Part shown: positions 1-8,954 of the stretch, piece by piece
How positions within the stretch are numbered: the stretch's first letter is position 1
Layout: each line of letters opens with the position of its first letter
Assembly: GCF_006402735.1 (NCBI RefSeq)
Contig: NZ_CP017174.1
Span: 5,459,001-5,523,000 of the forward strand
DNA length: 64,000 bases
DNA from: Myxococcus xanthus
Lineage (GTDB): Bacteria; Myxococcota; Myxococcia; Myxococcales; Myxococcaceae
Direction: 5' to 3'
Translations under genes and position numbers: made by a program
The notes under the pieces: model-generated
What the model saw: only the letters and a program-made list of their open reading frames with translations
The model's database searches: none
What the model was told of the DNA's origin: nothing

Positions 1-1
1 C

Positions 2-313
2 GGTGACCTGGTGCTGGAGGGCGTGGCGAAGACGGAGACGCTGGTGACGCTGCGTCAGCACATGTCGCGCTCGCGCCGGCTGTTCCCCACCGCCGATGCG
101 CCCTACGGCCTGCACGAGCTGAAGCTCGAAGGGGCCCAGGCCCTGGTGCTGGCGTATGCGGACGGCAGCAAGACGGTGGAGGACCTGCTCGCCCTCACCG
201 ACCTGCCGGAGCGGCAGACGCTGGCCACGCTGCGGGGACTGGAGCTCCTCGGTGTACTGGAGGAGCGGCCCGACACGCCGAGCCGCCGTCACCGCATCAG
301 CTTCGGGCTGTAA
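2..313 (+). CDS. C-terminal end of a truncated protein, possibly a DUF4388-type regulator
   Basis: The reading frame is open to the left edge of the window, so only the last ~103 residues are seen; GTG at 11 is probably internal. The visible part begins GDLVLEGVAKTE and continues as a compact alpha-helical region (TVEDLLALTDLPERQTLATL, then LRGLELLGVLEE) that looks like a small winged-helix or bundle domain. Similar tails close many myxobacterial DUF4388/PatA-like regulators, but that is my recollection, not a search result. It converges on the minus-strand gene at 322 with only 8 bases between the stop codons. Function cannot be assigned from this fragment. Confidence 0.6.
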   Translation, partial: GDLVLEGVAKTETLVTLRQHMSRSRRLFPTADAPYGLHELKLEGAQALVLAYADGSKTVEDLLALTDLPERQTLATLRGLELLGVLEERPDTPSRRHRISFGL

Positions 314-321
314 CCGCCGCC

Positions 322-3300
322 CTACTTCCGGCGGCGCAGCACCCGCGCCAGCGCCGCCAGCCCGAAGACAGCAGCGCCCGAACCACCTCCCGAGCAGCCG
401 CATCCCGACGTCGGAGGCGGCACCGAGGCATCCCCCGAAACGGGCACGCCGTTGAGGGTCATCTCCCCGCCCAGCCGCGGCGTGGACAGCAGCGGCGAGC
501 GGCCCACGTACGTCAGCGTCCGCGTGCCCTGCGCGGGCAGCCGGATGTCCTCCACCCGGAAGCCACCGTCCATCGCCTGCGCCTCCACCGCGACGCCGTC
601 CAGCTTCACGCTGCCGGGCACCCACTCCAACCCGTCCACGTTCTCCAGGTAGCGGAGGCCACCGACCTCGCATTCGGAGGTGTTGCGCAGTTCCACCACC
701 ACGCCCACCAGCCCCTTCTCCGACGCCGTGGGCGACTCCATCGCGTGACGCACGTCCACGAAGCGCTCGGAGGTGATTGGCAGCACGTAATCCGTGGTCG
801 CGGTGTTGCTGCCGCCCGCGTCGGCGAGGACGCGCAGGGTGATGGCCTGGCCCACCAGCGCCTCCAGCCCTGTCTCTTGCGTGCTCACCGTGACGCTCGG
901 GCCCGCCAGGGAGACCTCTGACAGCGCGGGCCCCGCCACCTGCGACCAGGAGATGGCCACATCGCCGCAGGCATTGGCCGGAATCGTCTGCGTCAGCGTG
1001 GCGCTCGCGCCTTCGCCACAGCGTGCCACCAGTGCCCCGGCTTCGAGTTCTCCCAGCCGCGCCGGCAGGGGCTGGTTGGGAATCTCCGCCTGGGCACGGC
1101 CACCCTCTCGCACCGGCCCCTCACTGTCATCGAAGAGCTCGCCGCGCACGCGGTAGGACTCGACGGTGCAGGACTGCGGGAGCGCGGGGCGCCACGTCCC
1201 GGGTACCGGCACCACCGCCGAGTCCAGTGCCTCGCCGCCCAGTGTCTCCAGGAACATCCGCGCCTTCAGCGTGCGCGCGTCCACGCAGTTCAGCGACGTG
1301 TCCAGGGCGATGTCCACGTGCCCTTCGCCCGACGGCACCACGCCCAGCTCCAGGCTGCCCGTGGCCACGTCCTCCAGGGAAGGTTCCACCCGAACGCGGA
1401 GCTCGGCGTCAGCGCTGTCCTGCGTGCCACCGCCGGTGACGGGAATCCGATTCCTGGCGGTGAGGGCCAGCGTCCCGTGCGCGCACTCCGCAGCCTCGAC
1501 GCGCAGGCGCTCGCTCGACACCGGCGAGTCCAACGTGACGGCCGCTCCGCCTGCGGTCCTCAAGGTGACACCGTCGGGAATGCCCGAACCGGAAGCGCTC
1601 AGCCGCCACTCCGTGTCCACGGTCGGCAATCCGGGCGTCCCCTCGCAGGTGTGCAGCGCATCGGGGACCACATCCACGTTGGCCCCTGGACCCGACGTGA
1701 GCGTCCGCTCCCAGCCCGAGGCGAAGGGCACCAGCGGCCGGCCCCAGGGCGCGACGTCCACGGTGAAGATGGCGACGGCGCTGGACGTCAGGCCACCTTC
1801 GTCCACGCCACGGACCTCGTACGCGTAGCTGGCACCCGACGCCTGGCACAGCACCTCCGGCGGCGTGAAGGTCGCCTGGGCGCCGCCATCGGTGGAGAGC
1901 GGCGGTGCGCCCGACTGTCCCGAGACGGGAGACCAGACGTAGCGCACCGCCGGACAGGCTTCCATCGCCGGCTGCGCGGTGAACACCCGCGACGCGCCCG
2001 ACGCGGTGGTCGACTCCCGTGAGGGCACCACCGTGGGGCGCGCGGGCCCTTGGGTGTTCACCACCCGGTAGGCCACCGTGGACTGCACATCGTGGGACGC
2101 GAGCCCGTCCGAGGCGTAGACCCGCAGGAGCCCCTCTTCGTCCCTGCAGACGGGCCGCTGCGGAACGAGCGTCACGTCGAGCTGGTCGGGGTGCTCGACG
2201 ATGTTGACGCCAACCAGGTCGGAGCCCGGCGCTGACGATGCATCCACCGACACGCGCACCGCATCGAAGTCGGCGTCGGTGGCGGTGAACCGGGCCGTCG
2301 CCGTCCCCGTTTCGTTCACCACGATGGGCGAGGGCCCCACGTCCAGCACGGGGGCGTGGGCGTTGAAGTACGTCACGACGTTGAAGCCCGGCTGGTCCAG
2401 GATGAACAGGCAGAACGAGGAGCCGATGCACGACACCTCGAGCGGCGTCGCCTGCGAAGCGCCCGGAAGCGCCGAGCCCTCGAAGGCCGGGTGGAACCGC
2501 CACTGAGTCCCCGCGTTGTCCGCGCTGCTCGCGGGCACGGCCCCCAGCACCACTGGCTCCCCGTTGGTCCCCACGCCCACCGCGAGGCCGAAGCCCTCGC
2601 CATGGACGCTGCCGTTGCCCGTGTTCACGTCCACCGAGGTGATGCTGACGGGCATGCTGTCGGGCAACATCACGGTGGAGAAGGTCGTCCCGGCCGGGTC
2701 CAGCTGTCCACGGAACAGGCCGTCCGAATTGCCGAACAACGCGATGGGATACGGCCCGCTTCCGGCGAAGAGGTCCACCGTACGCGGGGACTGGCTGGTC
2801 AGCAGCGGCGGCACGACCATCTGCGCCTGACGCCTGTCCCGCGTGTACCAGAGGAACTCCGTCCGGGAGACGCCGGTGACACTGAAGAGCGCATGGGGCG
2901 CGCCATCCGATGTCTCCACCACGCCCAGCACGTCCGTGGAGGACAGGAGGCCCGCGTCGACGCTCAGCTGCGCCCAGGGGGTGGGGCCTGCGAGCCCCGC
3001 TGACGCCGTCAGCAGTGAGAGCCCACCGTCGGAGAGGCCCACCGAGGCATAGCCCGTACCGGACGGGGTGTGCTTCACCCGCCGGATGCCCACCACGGTG
3101 TTCACCGGGTCCGGGGGGATGATGTTGCCAGCCGCACGGCAGTTCTGGTGACTGATGATGTCACCAGGGCGCACGACGACGGCGAAGCAGCCCATCGGAG
3201 ACAGGAACGTGCCGAAGACGTCGCTGTGCAGGAAGACAACGGACTGGATGCCGTTCTCGTACAGCTCCGTCTGCGTCGAGGTGCTCACCGAGTAGTCGCC

Positions 3301-3414
3301 CGGAGCGAAGACGTCCACCGTGCGGGCGATGCCCGGCACCTCCGTCACGTCCCATTCGGCGCGTGCCGCGGTGGCCACACCCAGGCAGAGGCTGATGATG
3401 ACGAGGGGACGCAC
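322..3414 (-). CDS. Exported MYXO-CTERM surface protein with beta-sandwich repeats
   Basis: A 1030-residue protein with a signal peptide (MRPLVIISLCLGVATAARA) and a C-terminal MYXO-CTERM tail: a GCGCSGGGSG cysteine motif, a hydrophobic stretch (AAVFGLAALARVL) and RRRK. This tail is known to target myxobacterial proteins to a sorting and anchoring machinery at the outer surface. The middle is a beta-rich series of Ig/cadherin-like segments (for example around residues 360-450 and 470-650), and residues ~880-1000 look like a DUF11-type repeat. The start is GTG with AGGAG 7 bases upstream. It is last in a minus-strand operon, 9 bases after the barrel gene. Probably a cell-surface adhesin or envelope component; the ligand is unknown. 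Confidence 0.8.
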   Translation of the reverse strand: MRPLVIISLCLGVATAARAEWDVTEVPGIARTVDVFAPGDYSVSTSTQTELYENGIQSVVFLHSDVFGTFLSPMGCFAVVVRPGDIISHQNCRAAGNIIPPDPVNTVVGIRRVKHTPSGTGYASVGLSDGGLSLLTASAGLAGPTPWAQLSVDAGLLSSTDVLGVVETSDGAPHALFSVTGVSRTEFLWYTRDRRQAQMVVPPLLTSQSPRTVDLFAGSGPYPIALFGNSDGLFRGQLDPAGTTFSTVMLPDSMPVSITSVDVNTGNGSVHGEGFGLAVGVGTNGEPVVLGAVPASSADNAGTQWRFHPAFEGSALPGASQATPLEVSCIGSSFCLFILDQPGFNVVTYFNAHAPVLDVGPSPIVVNETGTATARFTATDADFDAVRVSVDASSAPGSDLVGVNIVEHPDQLDVTLVPQRPVCRDEEGLLRVYASDGLASHDVQSTVAYRVVNTQGPARPTVVPSRESTTASGASRVFTAQPAMEACPAVRYVWSPVSGQSGAPPLSTDGGAQATFTPPEVLCQASGASYAYEVRGVDEGGLTSSAVAIFTVDVAPWGRPLVPFASGWERTLTSGPGANVDVVPDALHTCEGTPGLPTVDTEWRLSASGSGIPDGVTLRTAGGAAVTLDSPVSSERLRVEAAECAHGTLALTARNRIPVTGGGTQDSADAELRVRVEPSLEDVATGSLELGVVPSGEGHVDIALDTSLNCVDARTLKARMFLETLGGEALDSAVVPVPGTWRPALPQSCTVESYRVRGELFDDSEGPVREGGRAQAEIPNQPLPARLGELEAGALVARCGEGASATLTQTIPANACGDVAISWSQVAGPALSEVSLAGPSVTVSTQETGLEALVGQAITLRVLADAGGSNTATTDYVLPITSERFVDVRHAMESPTASEKGLVGVVVELRNTSECEVGGLRYLENVDGLEWVPGSVKLDGVAVEAQAMDGGFRVEDIRLPAQGTRTLTYVGRSPLLSTPRLGGEMTLNGVPVSGDASVPPPTSGCGCSGGGSGAAVFGLAALARVLRRRK

Positions 3415-3423
3415 GGCTTGCTC

Positions 3424-6400
3424 CTAGTAGGCCACTTCGGCTCGCAGATAGAGCCGGTCCTGATTGTCCGACGAGTCGGGGGACAAACCCAAGCCGCTGA
3501 AGCCCAGGAGTGTGTACCCGGTGGCCAAGCGCAGCCGTTCATCGACCCGATAGGCGACTTCCGCACGGAGCGCGGTCAGCCGCTCGCCTTCGGGAGACGC
3601 CGTTCGCCGTGCCAGCTCGGCCCCCAGCTCCAGACCGCCCACGATTCGTACCGCGGGACGGATGGTGCCCGTCCACACCCAACGCCCCGAGTCCTCCGCC
3701 CGGGTGTGCCCCGCATGCAGACCCGCCGCCACGGAGAGCCGGTCGCCCAGGCGCACCGCCGGCAAGAGGGAGAGGGTCTGCAAGGCCCGGTCTCCAAAGG
3801 CGGACCGGACGCCGGGCAACAGCTCGCGGGTGATGCCGTAACGAGCAACCACCAGCCAGGGCCCCGGCCGCCACGCCACCGCGGCGTAGCCTTCCACCAG
3901 CCGCGTCTCCAGCACGTCCGCGTTGACGGTGCGCGCGAAGTCCACCCGCCCGGAGGCCGTCACGTCCTCCAGCAACTGCGCCTGCGCGGCCAGTGCCACC
4001 ACCGCCTGCAGGCGGTCCACCGCGGTGGCCGCGCCTCGCTCCGACGTGCCCTCCTCCCGGCGAAGCTCCACACGCCCGTCCAGCCGCAAGCGCGCCAGGA
4101 CGAGCTGCCCGAAGACACCGCCCGCCTCGCGCCGCAGCGGGCTGTCCACGTCCAACAGGCTGCGCACGCCGCGCTCGTAGCGCGCGCCCACGCTGAAACC
4201 GCCCGTCACCAGTTGCTGGAAGCCCACGGCGCGAGCCAGCCGCACGGCCGTCGCGTCGTGCGAGCCCACATCCTCCACGAAGAGCGCGGTGCCACTCTCG
4301 GGCAGCTCCGTGCGGGCGCCCGTCAGCGTCCGTCCCGCGCCGAAGTCAGGGCCGTCCACGTCGACGGAGTATCCGCCGTAGAACACGTCCTGGCCCCGCC
4401 GCGACTCGACGTTGGCCCACGCCCGGGGGCCCAGCTCCGGCCCCCAGCCTCCGAACACCCCTGCGCGCGTGGTCCGGTCCACCTCGACATCCACGCCCGC
4501 GGACGTGAAGGTGTCATCGAAGCGTCCGGGCCCTTCGCCATGCAGGGCCAGGGCCTGACGGTGCGCGGCGCGGAGCTGAAGCCGCTCGAACACCCGCAGC
4601 GAGCCCGCCACACCCGCGGAGGTGCGACCACCGAAGAGCGTGGGCCCCACGCCCGCCACCCGCGCCGCGTTCAACCGCGAGTCGCGAACCTCCGCGCGCA
4701 CGCCCCAGCGCGACTCCTCCCAACCAACACCCGCGGCCAGGACGCGAGCGGAGAACGGGCTGTCCACGAAGGGTTCACGCGGGTCAGCCGAGCGCCGCTC
4801 GTCCGCCAGCAACGTCAACCGGAGCCGGCCCAACGGCTGACTCACACGGAGTGACGACTGCCGGAAGCGCGCCGCGTCGGTATGCGCGCCATCGGAGAAG
4901 CCCCGCCCGCGCAGGCGGAACGCCGCGTCCACGGAGCCCTCGCCGTGAAGCCCGGGGCCTGAGAGCTGGAGACTCACGGCCTCCGCGCCGCTGCCCATGT
5001 CCGGTCGGGGACGGATGAAGCTGAGGCCACCGTCATCCGAGACGCCGAAGAACGAAGCATCCACGGCGGTGCCACGGCTGGACGCGACTTCCGCCGCCAT
5101 GCGGTAACCACCGAGCGCCGTGCTCGCGCGTCCCGTGTAGAGCGTGTACGGCCGTCCCTCCCGGCCCTCGCGTACCGCGCCCAGTCCCAGCCGCGAGCCG
5201 CGCCACTCGCCCCACACCTCACCGCCCGCCGTGTCGCCCGCGTCCGCGTTCCGCAGCGCGGCGTAGTCCACCACCAGCACCGGCTCGGGTGACTCCGTGG
5301 GCGCGCTGGTCCGCAGCCAGGCTTCGCCCGCGAGGAAGGAGAGCGGACGCGCCAGGAGGATGCGGCCGGCGAAGTAGTCGATGTCGTAGTCGATGCCGCG
5401 AATGAGGTGCCGCTCGCCCAGCGGCAGACCGGTGACGCCATCCCGCAGCTCCACGCGCACCAACTCGGAGCCCTCCGCCACCGATGCCGCGCCCAGGTAG
5501 TAAAGGCTTCCGCCCGTGGCGCGCAGTTCCTCGTGCGCGGGCACCGCGGACACCTGCCGCACCGGGTCCGTCAGGCTCCCGCCAAACGCCTTCACGCCCA
5601 CGCGCGCCGCCTCCTCGCCGGCATGAACCTCCGCGTAGGGGCCGAAGAGCGGACGGTGATAACGGCCCACCTCACGGTCGTGAAGCTGCGCGCGATAGGT
5701 GCCCAGGCCCGCGCGGCCGTGCTCCGCGTGGCGCGCCTCAAACCGAAGACGTGCCTCCGAGGCATTGGGCGTCAGTGACACCGAGTCGTCGCCCCACTCC
5801 GCGGGCGCGAGGTCCGGGTCGGCGGCGCGGTCGAAGCGCTCCGGCATGCGCGGGCGGAGCCAGTCCGGCAGGCTGGCACCGTTCAGCGTGCGGCCATCCG
5901 TGTCGCGCAGGTCCAGCTCGCCCACCAGGTCCACCGCGCCCAGCCGGAGCTCCGCGTGAGCAGAGCCTCGTCCCCGCAGCTGCACGTCGCCATTTCGCGG
6001 CGCATAGGTGGCCTCCAGGTCCAGCAGGCCCACGGCGAAGGGGCGTACCGCGGCGGCAATCTCCAGCGTCTCGTCACGAGGCGGAGCATCCGGCAGCGAC
6101 AACCGCACGGGCACCTGGTTGCGCCCCGGGGACAGCACCACCAGGACATCCACACGGCCTTCGGGCCCCACCACGACTTCGCCCTCGGGCGTGCGGACGC
6201 GCGTACCCACGGGCGCCTCGACCTGCACGCGGGAGGCGCCACTGGCCGCGGGCGCGTCACGGCCCGCGGGCATCTGGAGCGTGGCGAGGGGCAGCATCGG
6301 TCTGGGGGCCACCAGCCAGCCGCCGTCACGCGGCACCACGTCCACGCGCTGGCGGTACAGGCGCACCGTGCCCTGGGCCCCCGTGGCGGTGATGGAGAGT

Positions 6401-7020
6401 TGGTTCTCTCCCGCGACGAGCGGCACCTGCGCCTGCCATGCGCCCTTCGCATCCACCTGGGCCGCCACACCCGACACGGTGACGGCGTCGCCCGCGGAGG
6501 CCTGTCCTGCGACACGGAAGCGCACGACGCCCTGCCCTGGCGCGACTTCCGCCATGGGCGGTGCCTCGGTAAAGGAGAGCCGCACGGGCGCGGCTTCCAC
6601 CGGGATGCTGCGCACGGCGAAGTCCTGGAGGACGACGGCGCCCCAGGGAACCTCGACCGTCGCCGCCTCCGGGCTGACCCGGCTGGAGACCGGCAACGAG
6701 CGCGTATCCACCTTCAACCGCTGACGCCCTGGCCGCAAGTGCAGCCCACCCACCGCATCCGGCACGCGGGCATCGACGCCGGTGATGTGGAAGCGGCCCC
6801 GCGCGTCCGTGCGGACATCGCGGCCGGTGGTGAGCACCAACCGCACGTCTGGCAGGCCCGGCTCCTCTGCGCCGCACAGCCCATCGCCGTCCACGTCCTG
6901 GCACACCCGGCCCGCGATGGTGGAGGCCTGCGACGGTGTGTCCTGCGACAGCGCCTGCGCCCAGGTGCTCAGCGGCACCAGCATCGCGGCGGCGAACAGG
7001 CAGGCCAACATGCGCATCAT
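3424..7020 (-). CDS. Large outer-membrane protein: SdrD B-like domain plus beta-barrel
   Basis: A 1198-residue exported protein with a signal peptide (MLACLFAAAMLVPLSTWAQA). Residues ~33-90 form an SdrD B-like or carboxypeptidase-regulatory-like domain (GRVCQDVDGDGLCGAEEPGL, then DVRTDARGRFHITGV). Next come Ig-like segments with FAVRSIPVEA- and APVGTRVRTPEGEVV-type strands. The last ~600 residues are amphipathic, strand-rich and arginine-rich, with many short alternating segments, and the chain ends in YLRAEVAY, a terminal aromatic as expected for an outer-membrane barrel. Its start overlaps the stop of the upstream gene by four bases (ATGA), so the two are translationally coupled. The architecture suggests a barrel that displays or exports the partner Ig-like proteins; this is inference. 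Confidence 0.75.
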   Translation of the reverse strand: MMRMLACLFAAAMLVPLSTWAQALSQDTPSQASTIAGRVCQDVDGDGLCGAEEPGLPDVRLVLTTGRDVRTDARGRFHITGVDARVPDAVGGLHLRPGRQRLKVDTRSLPVSSRVSPEAATVEVPWGAVVLQDFAVRSIPVEAAPVRLSFTEAPPMAEVAPGQGVVRFRVAGQASAGDAVTVSGVAAQVDAKGAWQAQVPLVAGENQLSITATGAQGTVRLYRQRVDVVPRDGGWLVAPRPMLPLATLQMPAGRDAPAASGASRVQVEAPVGTRVRTPEGEVVVGPEGRVDVLVVLSPGRNQVPVRLSLPDAPPRDETLEIAAAVRPFAVGLLDLEATYAPRNGDVQLRGRGSAHAELRLGAVDLVGELDLRDTDGRTLNGASLPDWLRPRMPERFDRAADPDLAPAEWGDDSVSLTPNASEARLRFEARHAEHGRAGLGTYRAQLHDREVGRYHRPLFGPYAEVHAGEEAARVGVKAFGGSLTDPVRQVSAVPAHEELRATGGSLYYLGAASVAEGSELVRVELRDGVTGLPLGERHLIRGIDYDIDYFAGRILLARPLSFLAGEAWLRTSAPTESPEPVLVVDYAALRNADAGDTAGGEVWGEWRGSRLGLGAVREGREGRPYTLYTGRASTALGGYRMAAEVASSRGTAVDASFFGVSDDGGLSFIRPRPDMGSGAEAVSLQLSGPGLHGEGSVDAAFRLRGRGFSDGAHTDAARFRQSSLRVSQPLGRLRLTLLADERRSADPREPFVDSPFSARVLAAGVGWEESRWGVRAEVRDSRLNAARVAGVGPTLFGGRTSAGVAGSLRVFERLQLRAAHRQALALHGEGPGRFDDTFTSAGVDVEVDRTTRAGVFGGWGPELGPRAWANVESRRGQDVFYGGYSVDVDGPDFGAGRTLTGARTELPESGTALFVEDVGSHDATAVRLARAVGFQQLVTGGFSVGARYERGVRSLLDVDSPLRREAGGVFGQLVLARLRLDGRVELRREEGTSERGAATAVDRLQAVVALAAQAQLLEDVTASGRVDFARTVNADVLETRLVEGYAAVAWRPGPWLVVARYGITRELLPGVRSAFGDRALQTLSLLPAVRLGDRLSVAAGLHAGHTRAEDSGRWVWTGTIRPAVRIVGGLELGAELARRTASPEGERLTALRAEVAYRVDERLRLATGYTLLGFSGLGLSPDSSDNQDRLYLRAEVAY

Positions 7021-8918
7021 GGGCGCACCTCGGCCAACGCCGTGACGCCCGTGGCGACATCCGCGACGGAGACACTCACCGGTCCCAGCGCTCGCACGGT
7101 GAAGGATGTGCGCCCCTCTTCCACCCGCTCTTCGGCTCGCTCACCACCTGTCAGCGAGACGAACACCTCGCGCCCGGTCAGCACCTTCCCGTTCGCGTCC
7201 TCCACCCAGTACGTCACCCGAGTCCCGCTCACCGTGAGCCGCACGTTCACTGGAATCTCAGGTGCCAGTCGCACGCGCTGGGACGCGGCGGACGACACCA
7301 GCGGGCGCTCCAACGGAAACACAGGCCCCTCCGAGCCCAACACGTGAACCGTCCGCGTCAGGCCCGTCCACACGCCGTGCGAAATCTCCAGCGTCCCCGG
7401 GCGCGCGGGCCCCAAGCGCACCGCGCCGTCCGTGCCCGTCGTCACCTCGCGGCCATCCACACGCAGCGGCTGTCCCGGCACCGGCAGACCCGCCAGGTCG
7501 GACACGCCCGCGTACAGCTCGCCCTCGGCCCGCCACACAGTGATGCGCGCCGGCTCATTGCCCGAAGGCCCCCACGCGCGGGCACGCAGGTCCACGTCCG
7601 TCGCTTCACCCGTGGCCGGCGGCGCCCAGGCGCTGACAAAGGTCCCCGGCCGCGGCTCCTCCACCGGAGCGAAGGTCCCCACCGGTGCGCTCAGCTCCAC
7701 CGTCGCACCCGGCCGGGGACGGTCGAAGGCATCCCGCGCCGTCACTTCCACACGCGTGCGAGCCCCGTGGTGAACCAGCGCTTCACCCAGTTCGAGGCGG
7801 GTCGTCGCGACGGGCCCCTGCACCAACTCCAGCGCCGGAGACTCGCGCGAGCCAGGTCCTCGCTGGGGCCACGCGACTTCGATGTGCTCGTCGCTCACCA
7901 ACTTCCGCGGCGCGGTGTAGCGCCACTCCAGCAATCCTCCCGGCGCGCGCGCGGGGCCGCGCAAGGTGCCGTGGCGGACCTGCGTCGTGACGCGTGCATC
8001 GTCCACGGGCTGGCCCATGGCATCACTCGTCGCGCAGACCAGCCGGGCCTGGGACACGCCGTCCGCGGGGAGGCGCTGCGGCTGAAGCACACAGGCCAGG
8101 CCATCGGTGGGCGGCAACCGCAAGTCAATGGGCATCCGTCGCACGTTGCCCACCTTGTCCACCACCCGCCCCTGCCCGATGCGATGTCCGGGCGGCACGA
8201 TGATGGGCACCCGGAAGCGGCCGTCATGCCCGGCCACCGCCGGACCGAACGTCTGGCCCGCGATGTCGATGGCAATCTCGGCGTCGGGCTCCGTCGTTCC
8301 CGGAAGATTCACGGACGCGGCCAGCGGAACGAGCACGCGCCCGTAGGCCCCATGCACCGACTGCGGACTGGGCCACGCGGAGAAGGCCACCAGGATGGCC
8401 ACTTCGGGGTAACGCGTGTCCGGCAGGACGTAGCGCGCGCGATACGTGCCCGGCCCCGTCCGCTCCAGCCCTTCCACACGGCCCACGCTGACCCGCACCA
8501 CGGGGGGCGCGCCGCTGTCATCCGGAGTGCCATCCGGCCGGACCAACCGGACGGTGAGCTGCGCTTCCGTGTCCTTGCCCTTCACGGGCGCGGGAGGCTC
8601 CAGCGCCAACCGCACCTCGGCGGCCGGTGGCCCCAGCACGTAACGCGCTTGGGCCGCCAGTCCATCCACGCTCGCGCGGACCACGACGTCACGCGCGCCC
8701 GGACGCGGCGTCACCATGAACGTGCGCAGCGGCGGCTCCGCGGTGTCCTCGCGCAGCTCCGCGCCGTCTGCCTGCACCGAAGGCTTCCCCATCGGAACCG
8801 GACGGCCCGCCGAATCCTTGCGCACGAGTGCCACGGGGAATCCATCCGGCGCCACGGCGGACGAAGGCCCGAGAATCTCGAGCGTGTCCGCCCAGGCCGG
8901 GGCACACAGCAGCAACAA
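7017..8918 (-). CDS. Exported Ig-like (invasin/Big-1-like) repeat protein
   Basis: A 633-residue secreted protein. The first ATG/GTG/TTG start is the TTG at 8918, which gives a short signal peptide (LLLCAPAWA, then DTLEI). The frame is open upstream to a CTG at 8942, which would give a better n-region (NRFLLFG), so a CTG start is possible. The rest is a string of Ig-like beta-sandwich repeats in which phrases such as AEVRLALEPP, DGVSQARLVCATSDAMGQPV and TRVEVTARDAFDRPRPGATV recall Big-1/invasin domains. It lies 36 bases after the propeller gene and overlaps the barrel gene by four bases, so it is in the same transcript. There are no enzymatic motifs. Role in adhesion or the envelope is inferred from fold only. 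Confidence 0.7.
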   Translation of the reverse strand: MLLLCAPAWADTLEILGPSSAVAPDGFPVALVRKDSAGRPVPMGKPSVQADGAELREDTAEPPLRTFMVTPRPGARDVVVRASVDGLAAQARYVLGPPAAEVRLALEPPAPVKGKDTEAQLTVRLVRPDGTPDDSGAPPVVRVSVGRVEGLERTGPGTYRARYVLPDTRYPEVAILVAFSAWPSPQSVHGAYGRVLVPLAASVNLPGTTEPDAEIAIDIAGQTFGPAVAGHDGRFRVPIIVPPGHRIGQGRVVDKVGNVRRMPIDLRLPPTDGLACVLQPQRLPADGVSQARLVCATSDAMGQPVDDARVTTQVRHGTLRGPARAPGGLLEWRYTAPRKLVSDEHIEVAWPQRGPGSRESPALELVQGPVATTRLELGEALVHHGARTRVEVTARDAFDRPRPGATVELSAPVGTFAPVEEPRPGTFVSAWAPPATGEATDVDLRARAWGPSGNEPARITVWRAEGELYAGVSDLAGLPVPGQPLRVDGREVTTGTDGAVRLGPARPGTLEISHGVWTGLTRTVHVLGSEGPVFPLERPLVSSAASQRVRLAPEIPVNVRLTVSGTRVTYWVEDANGKVLTGREVFVSLTGGERAEERVEEGRTSFTVRALGPVSVSVADVATGVTALAEVRP

Positions 8919-8954
8919 TCCGAAGAGGAGAAACCGGTTCAGGGCCGAGCCAGT

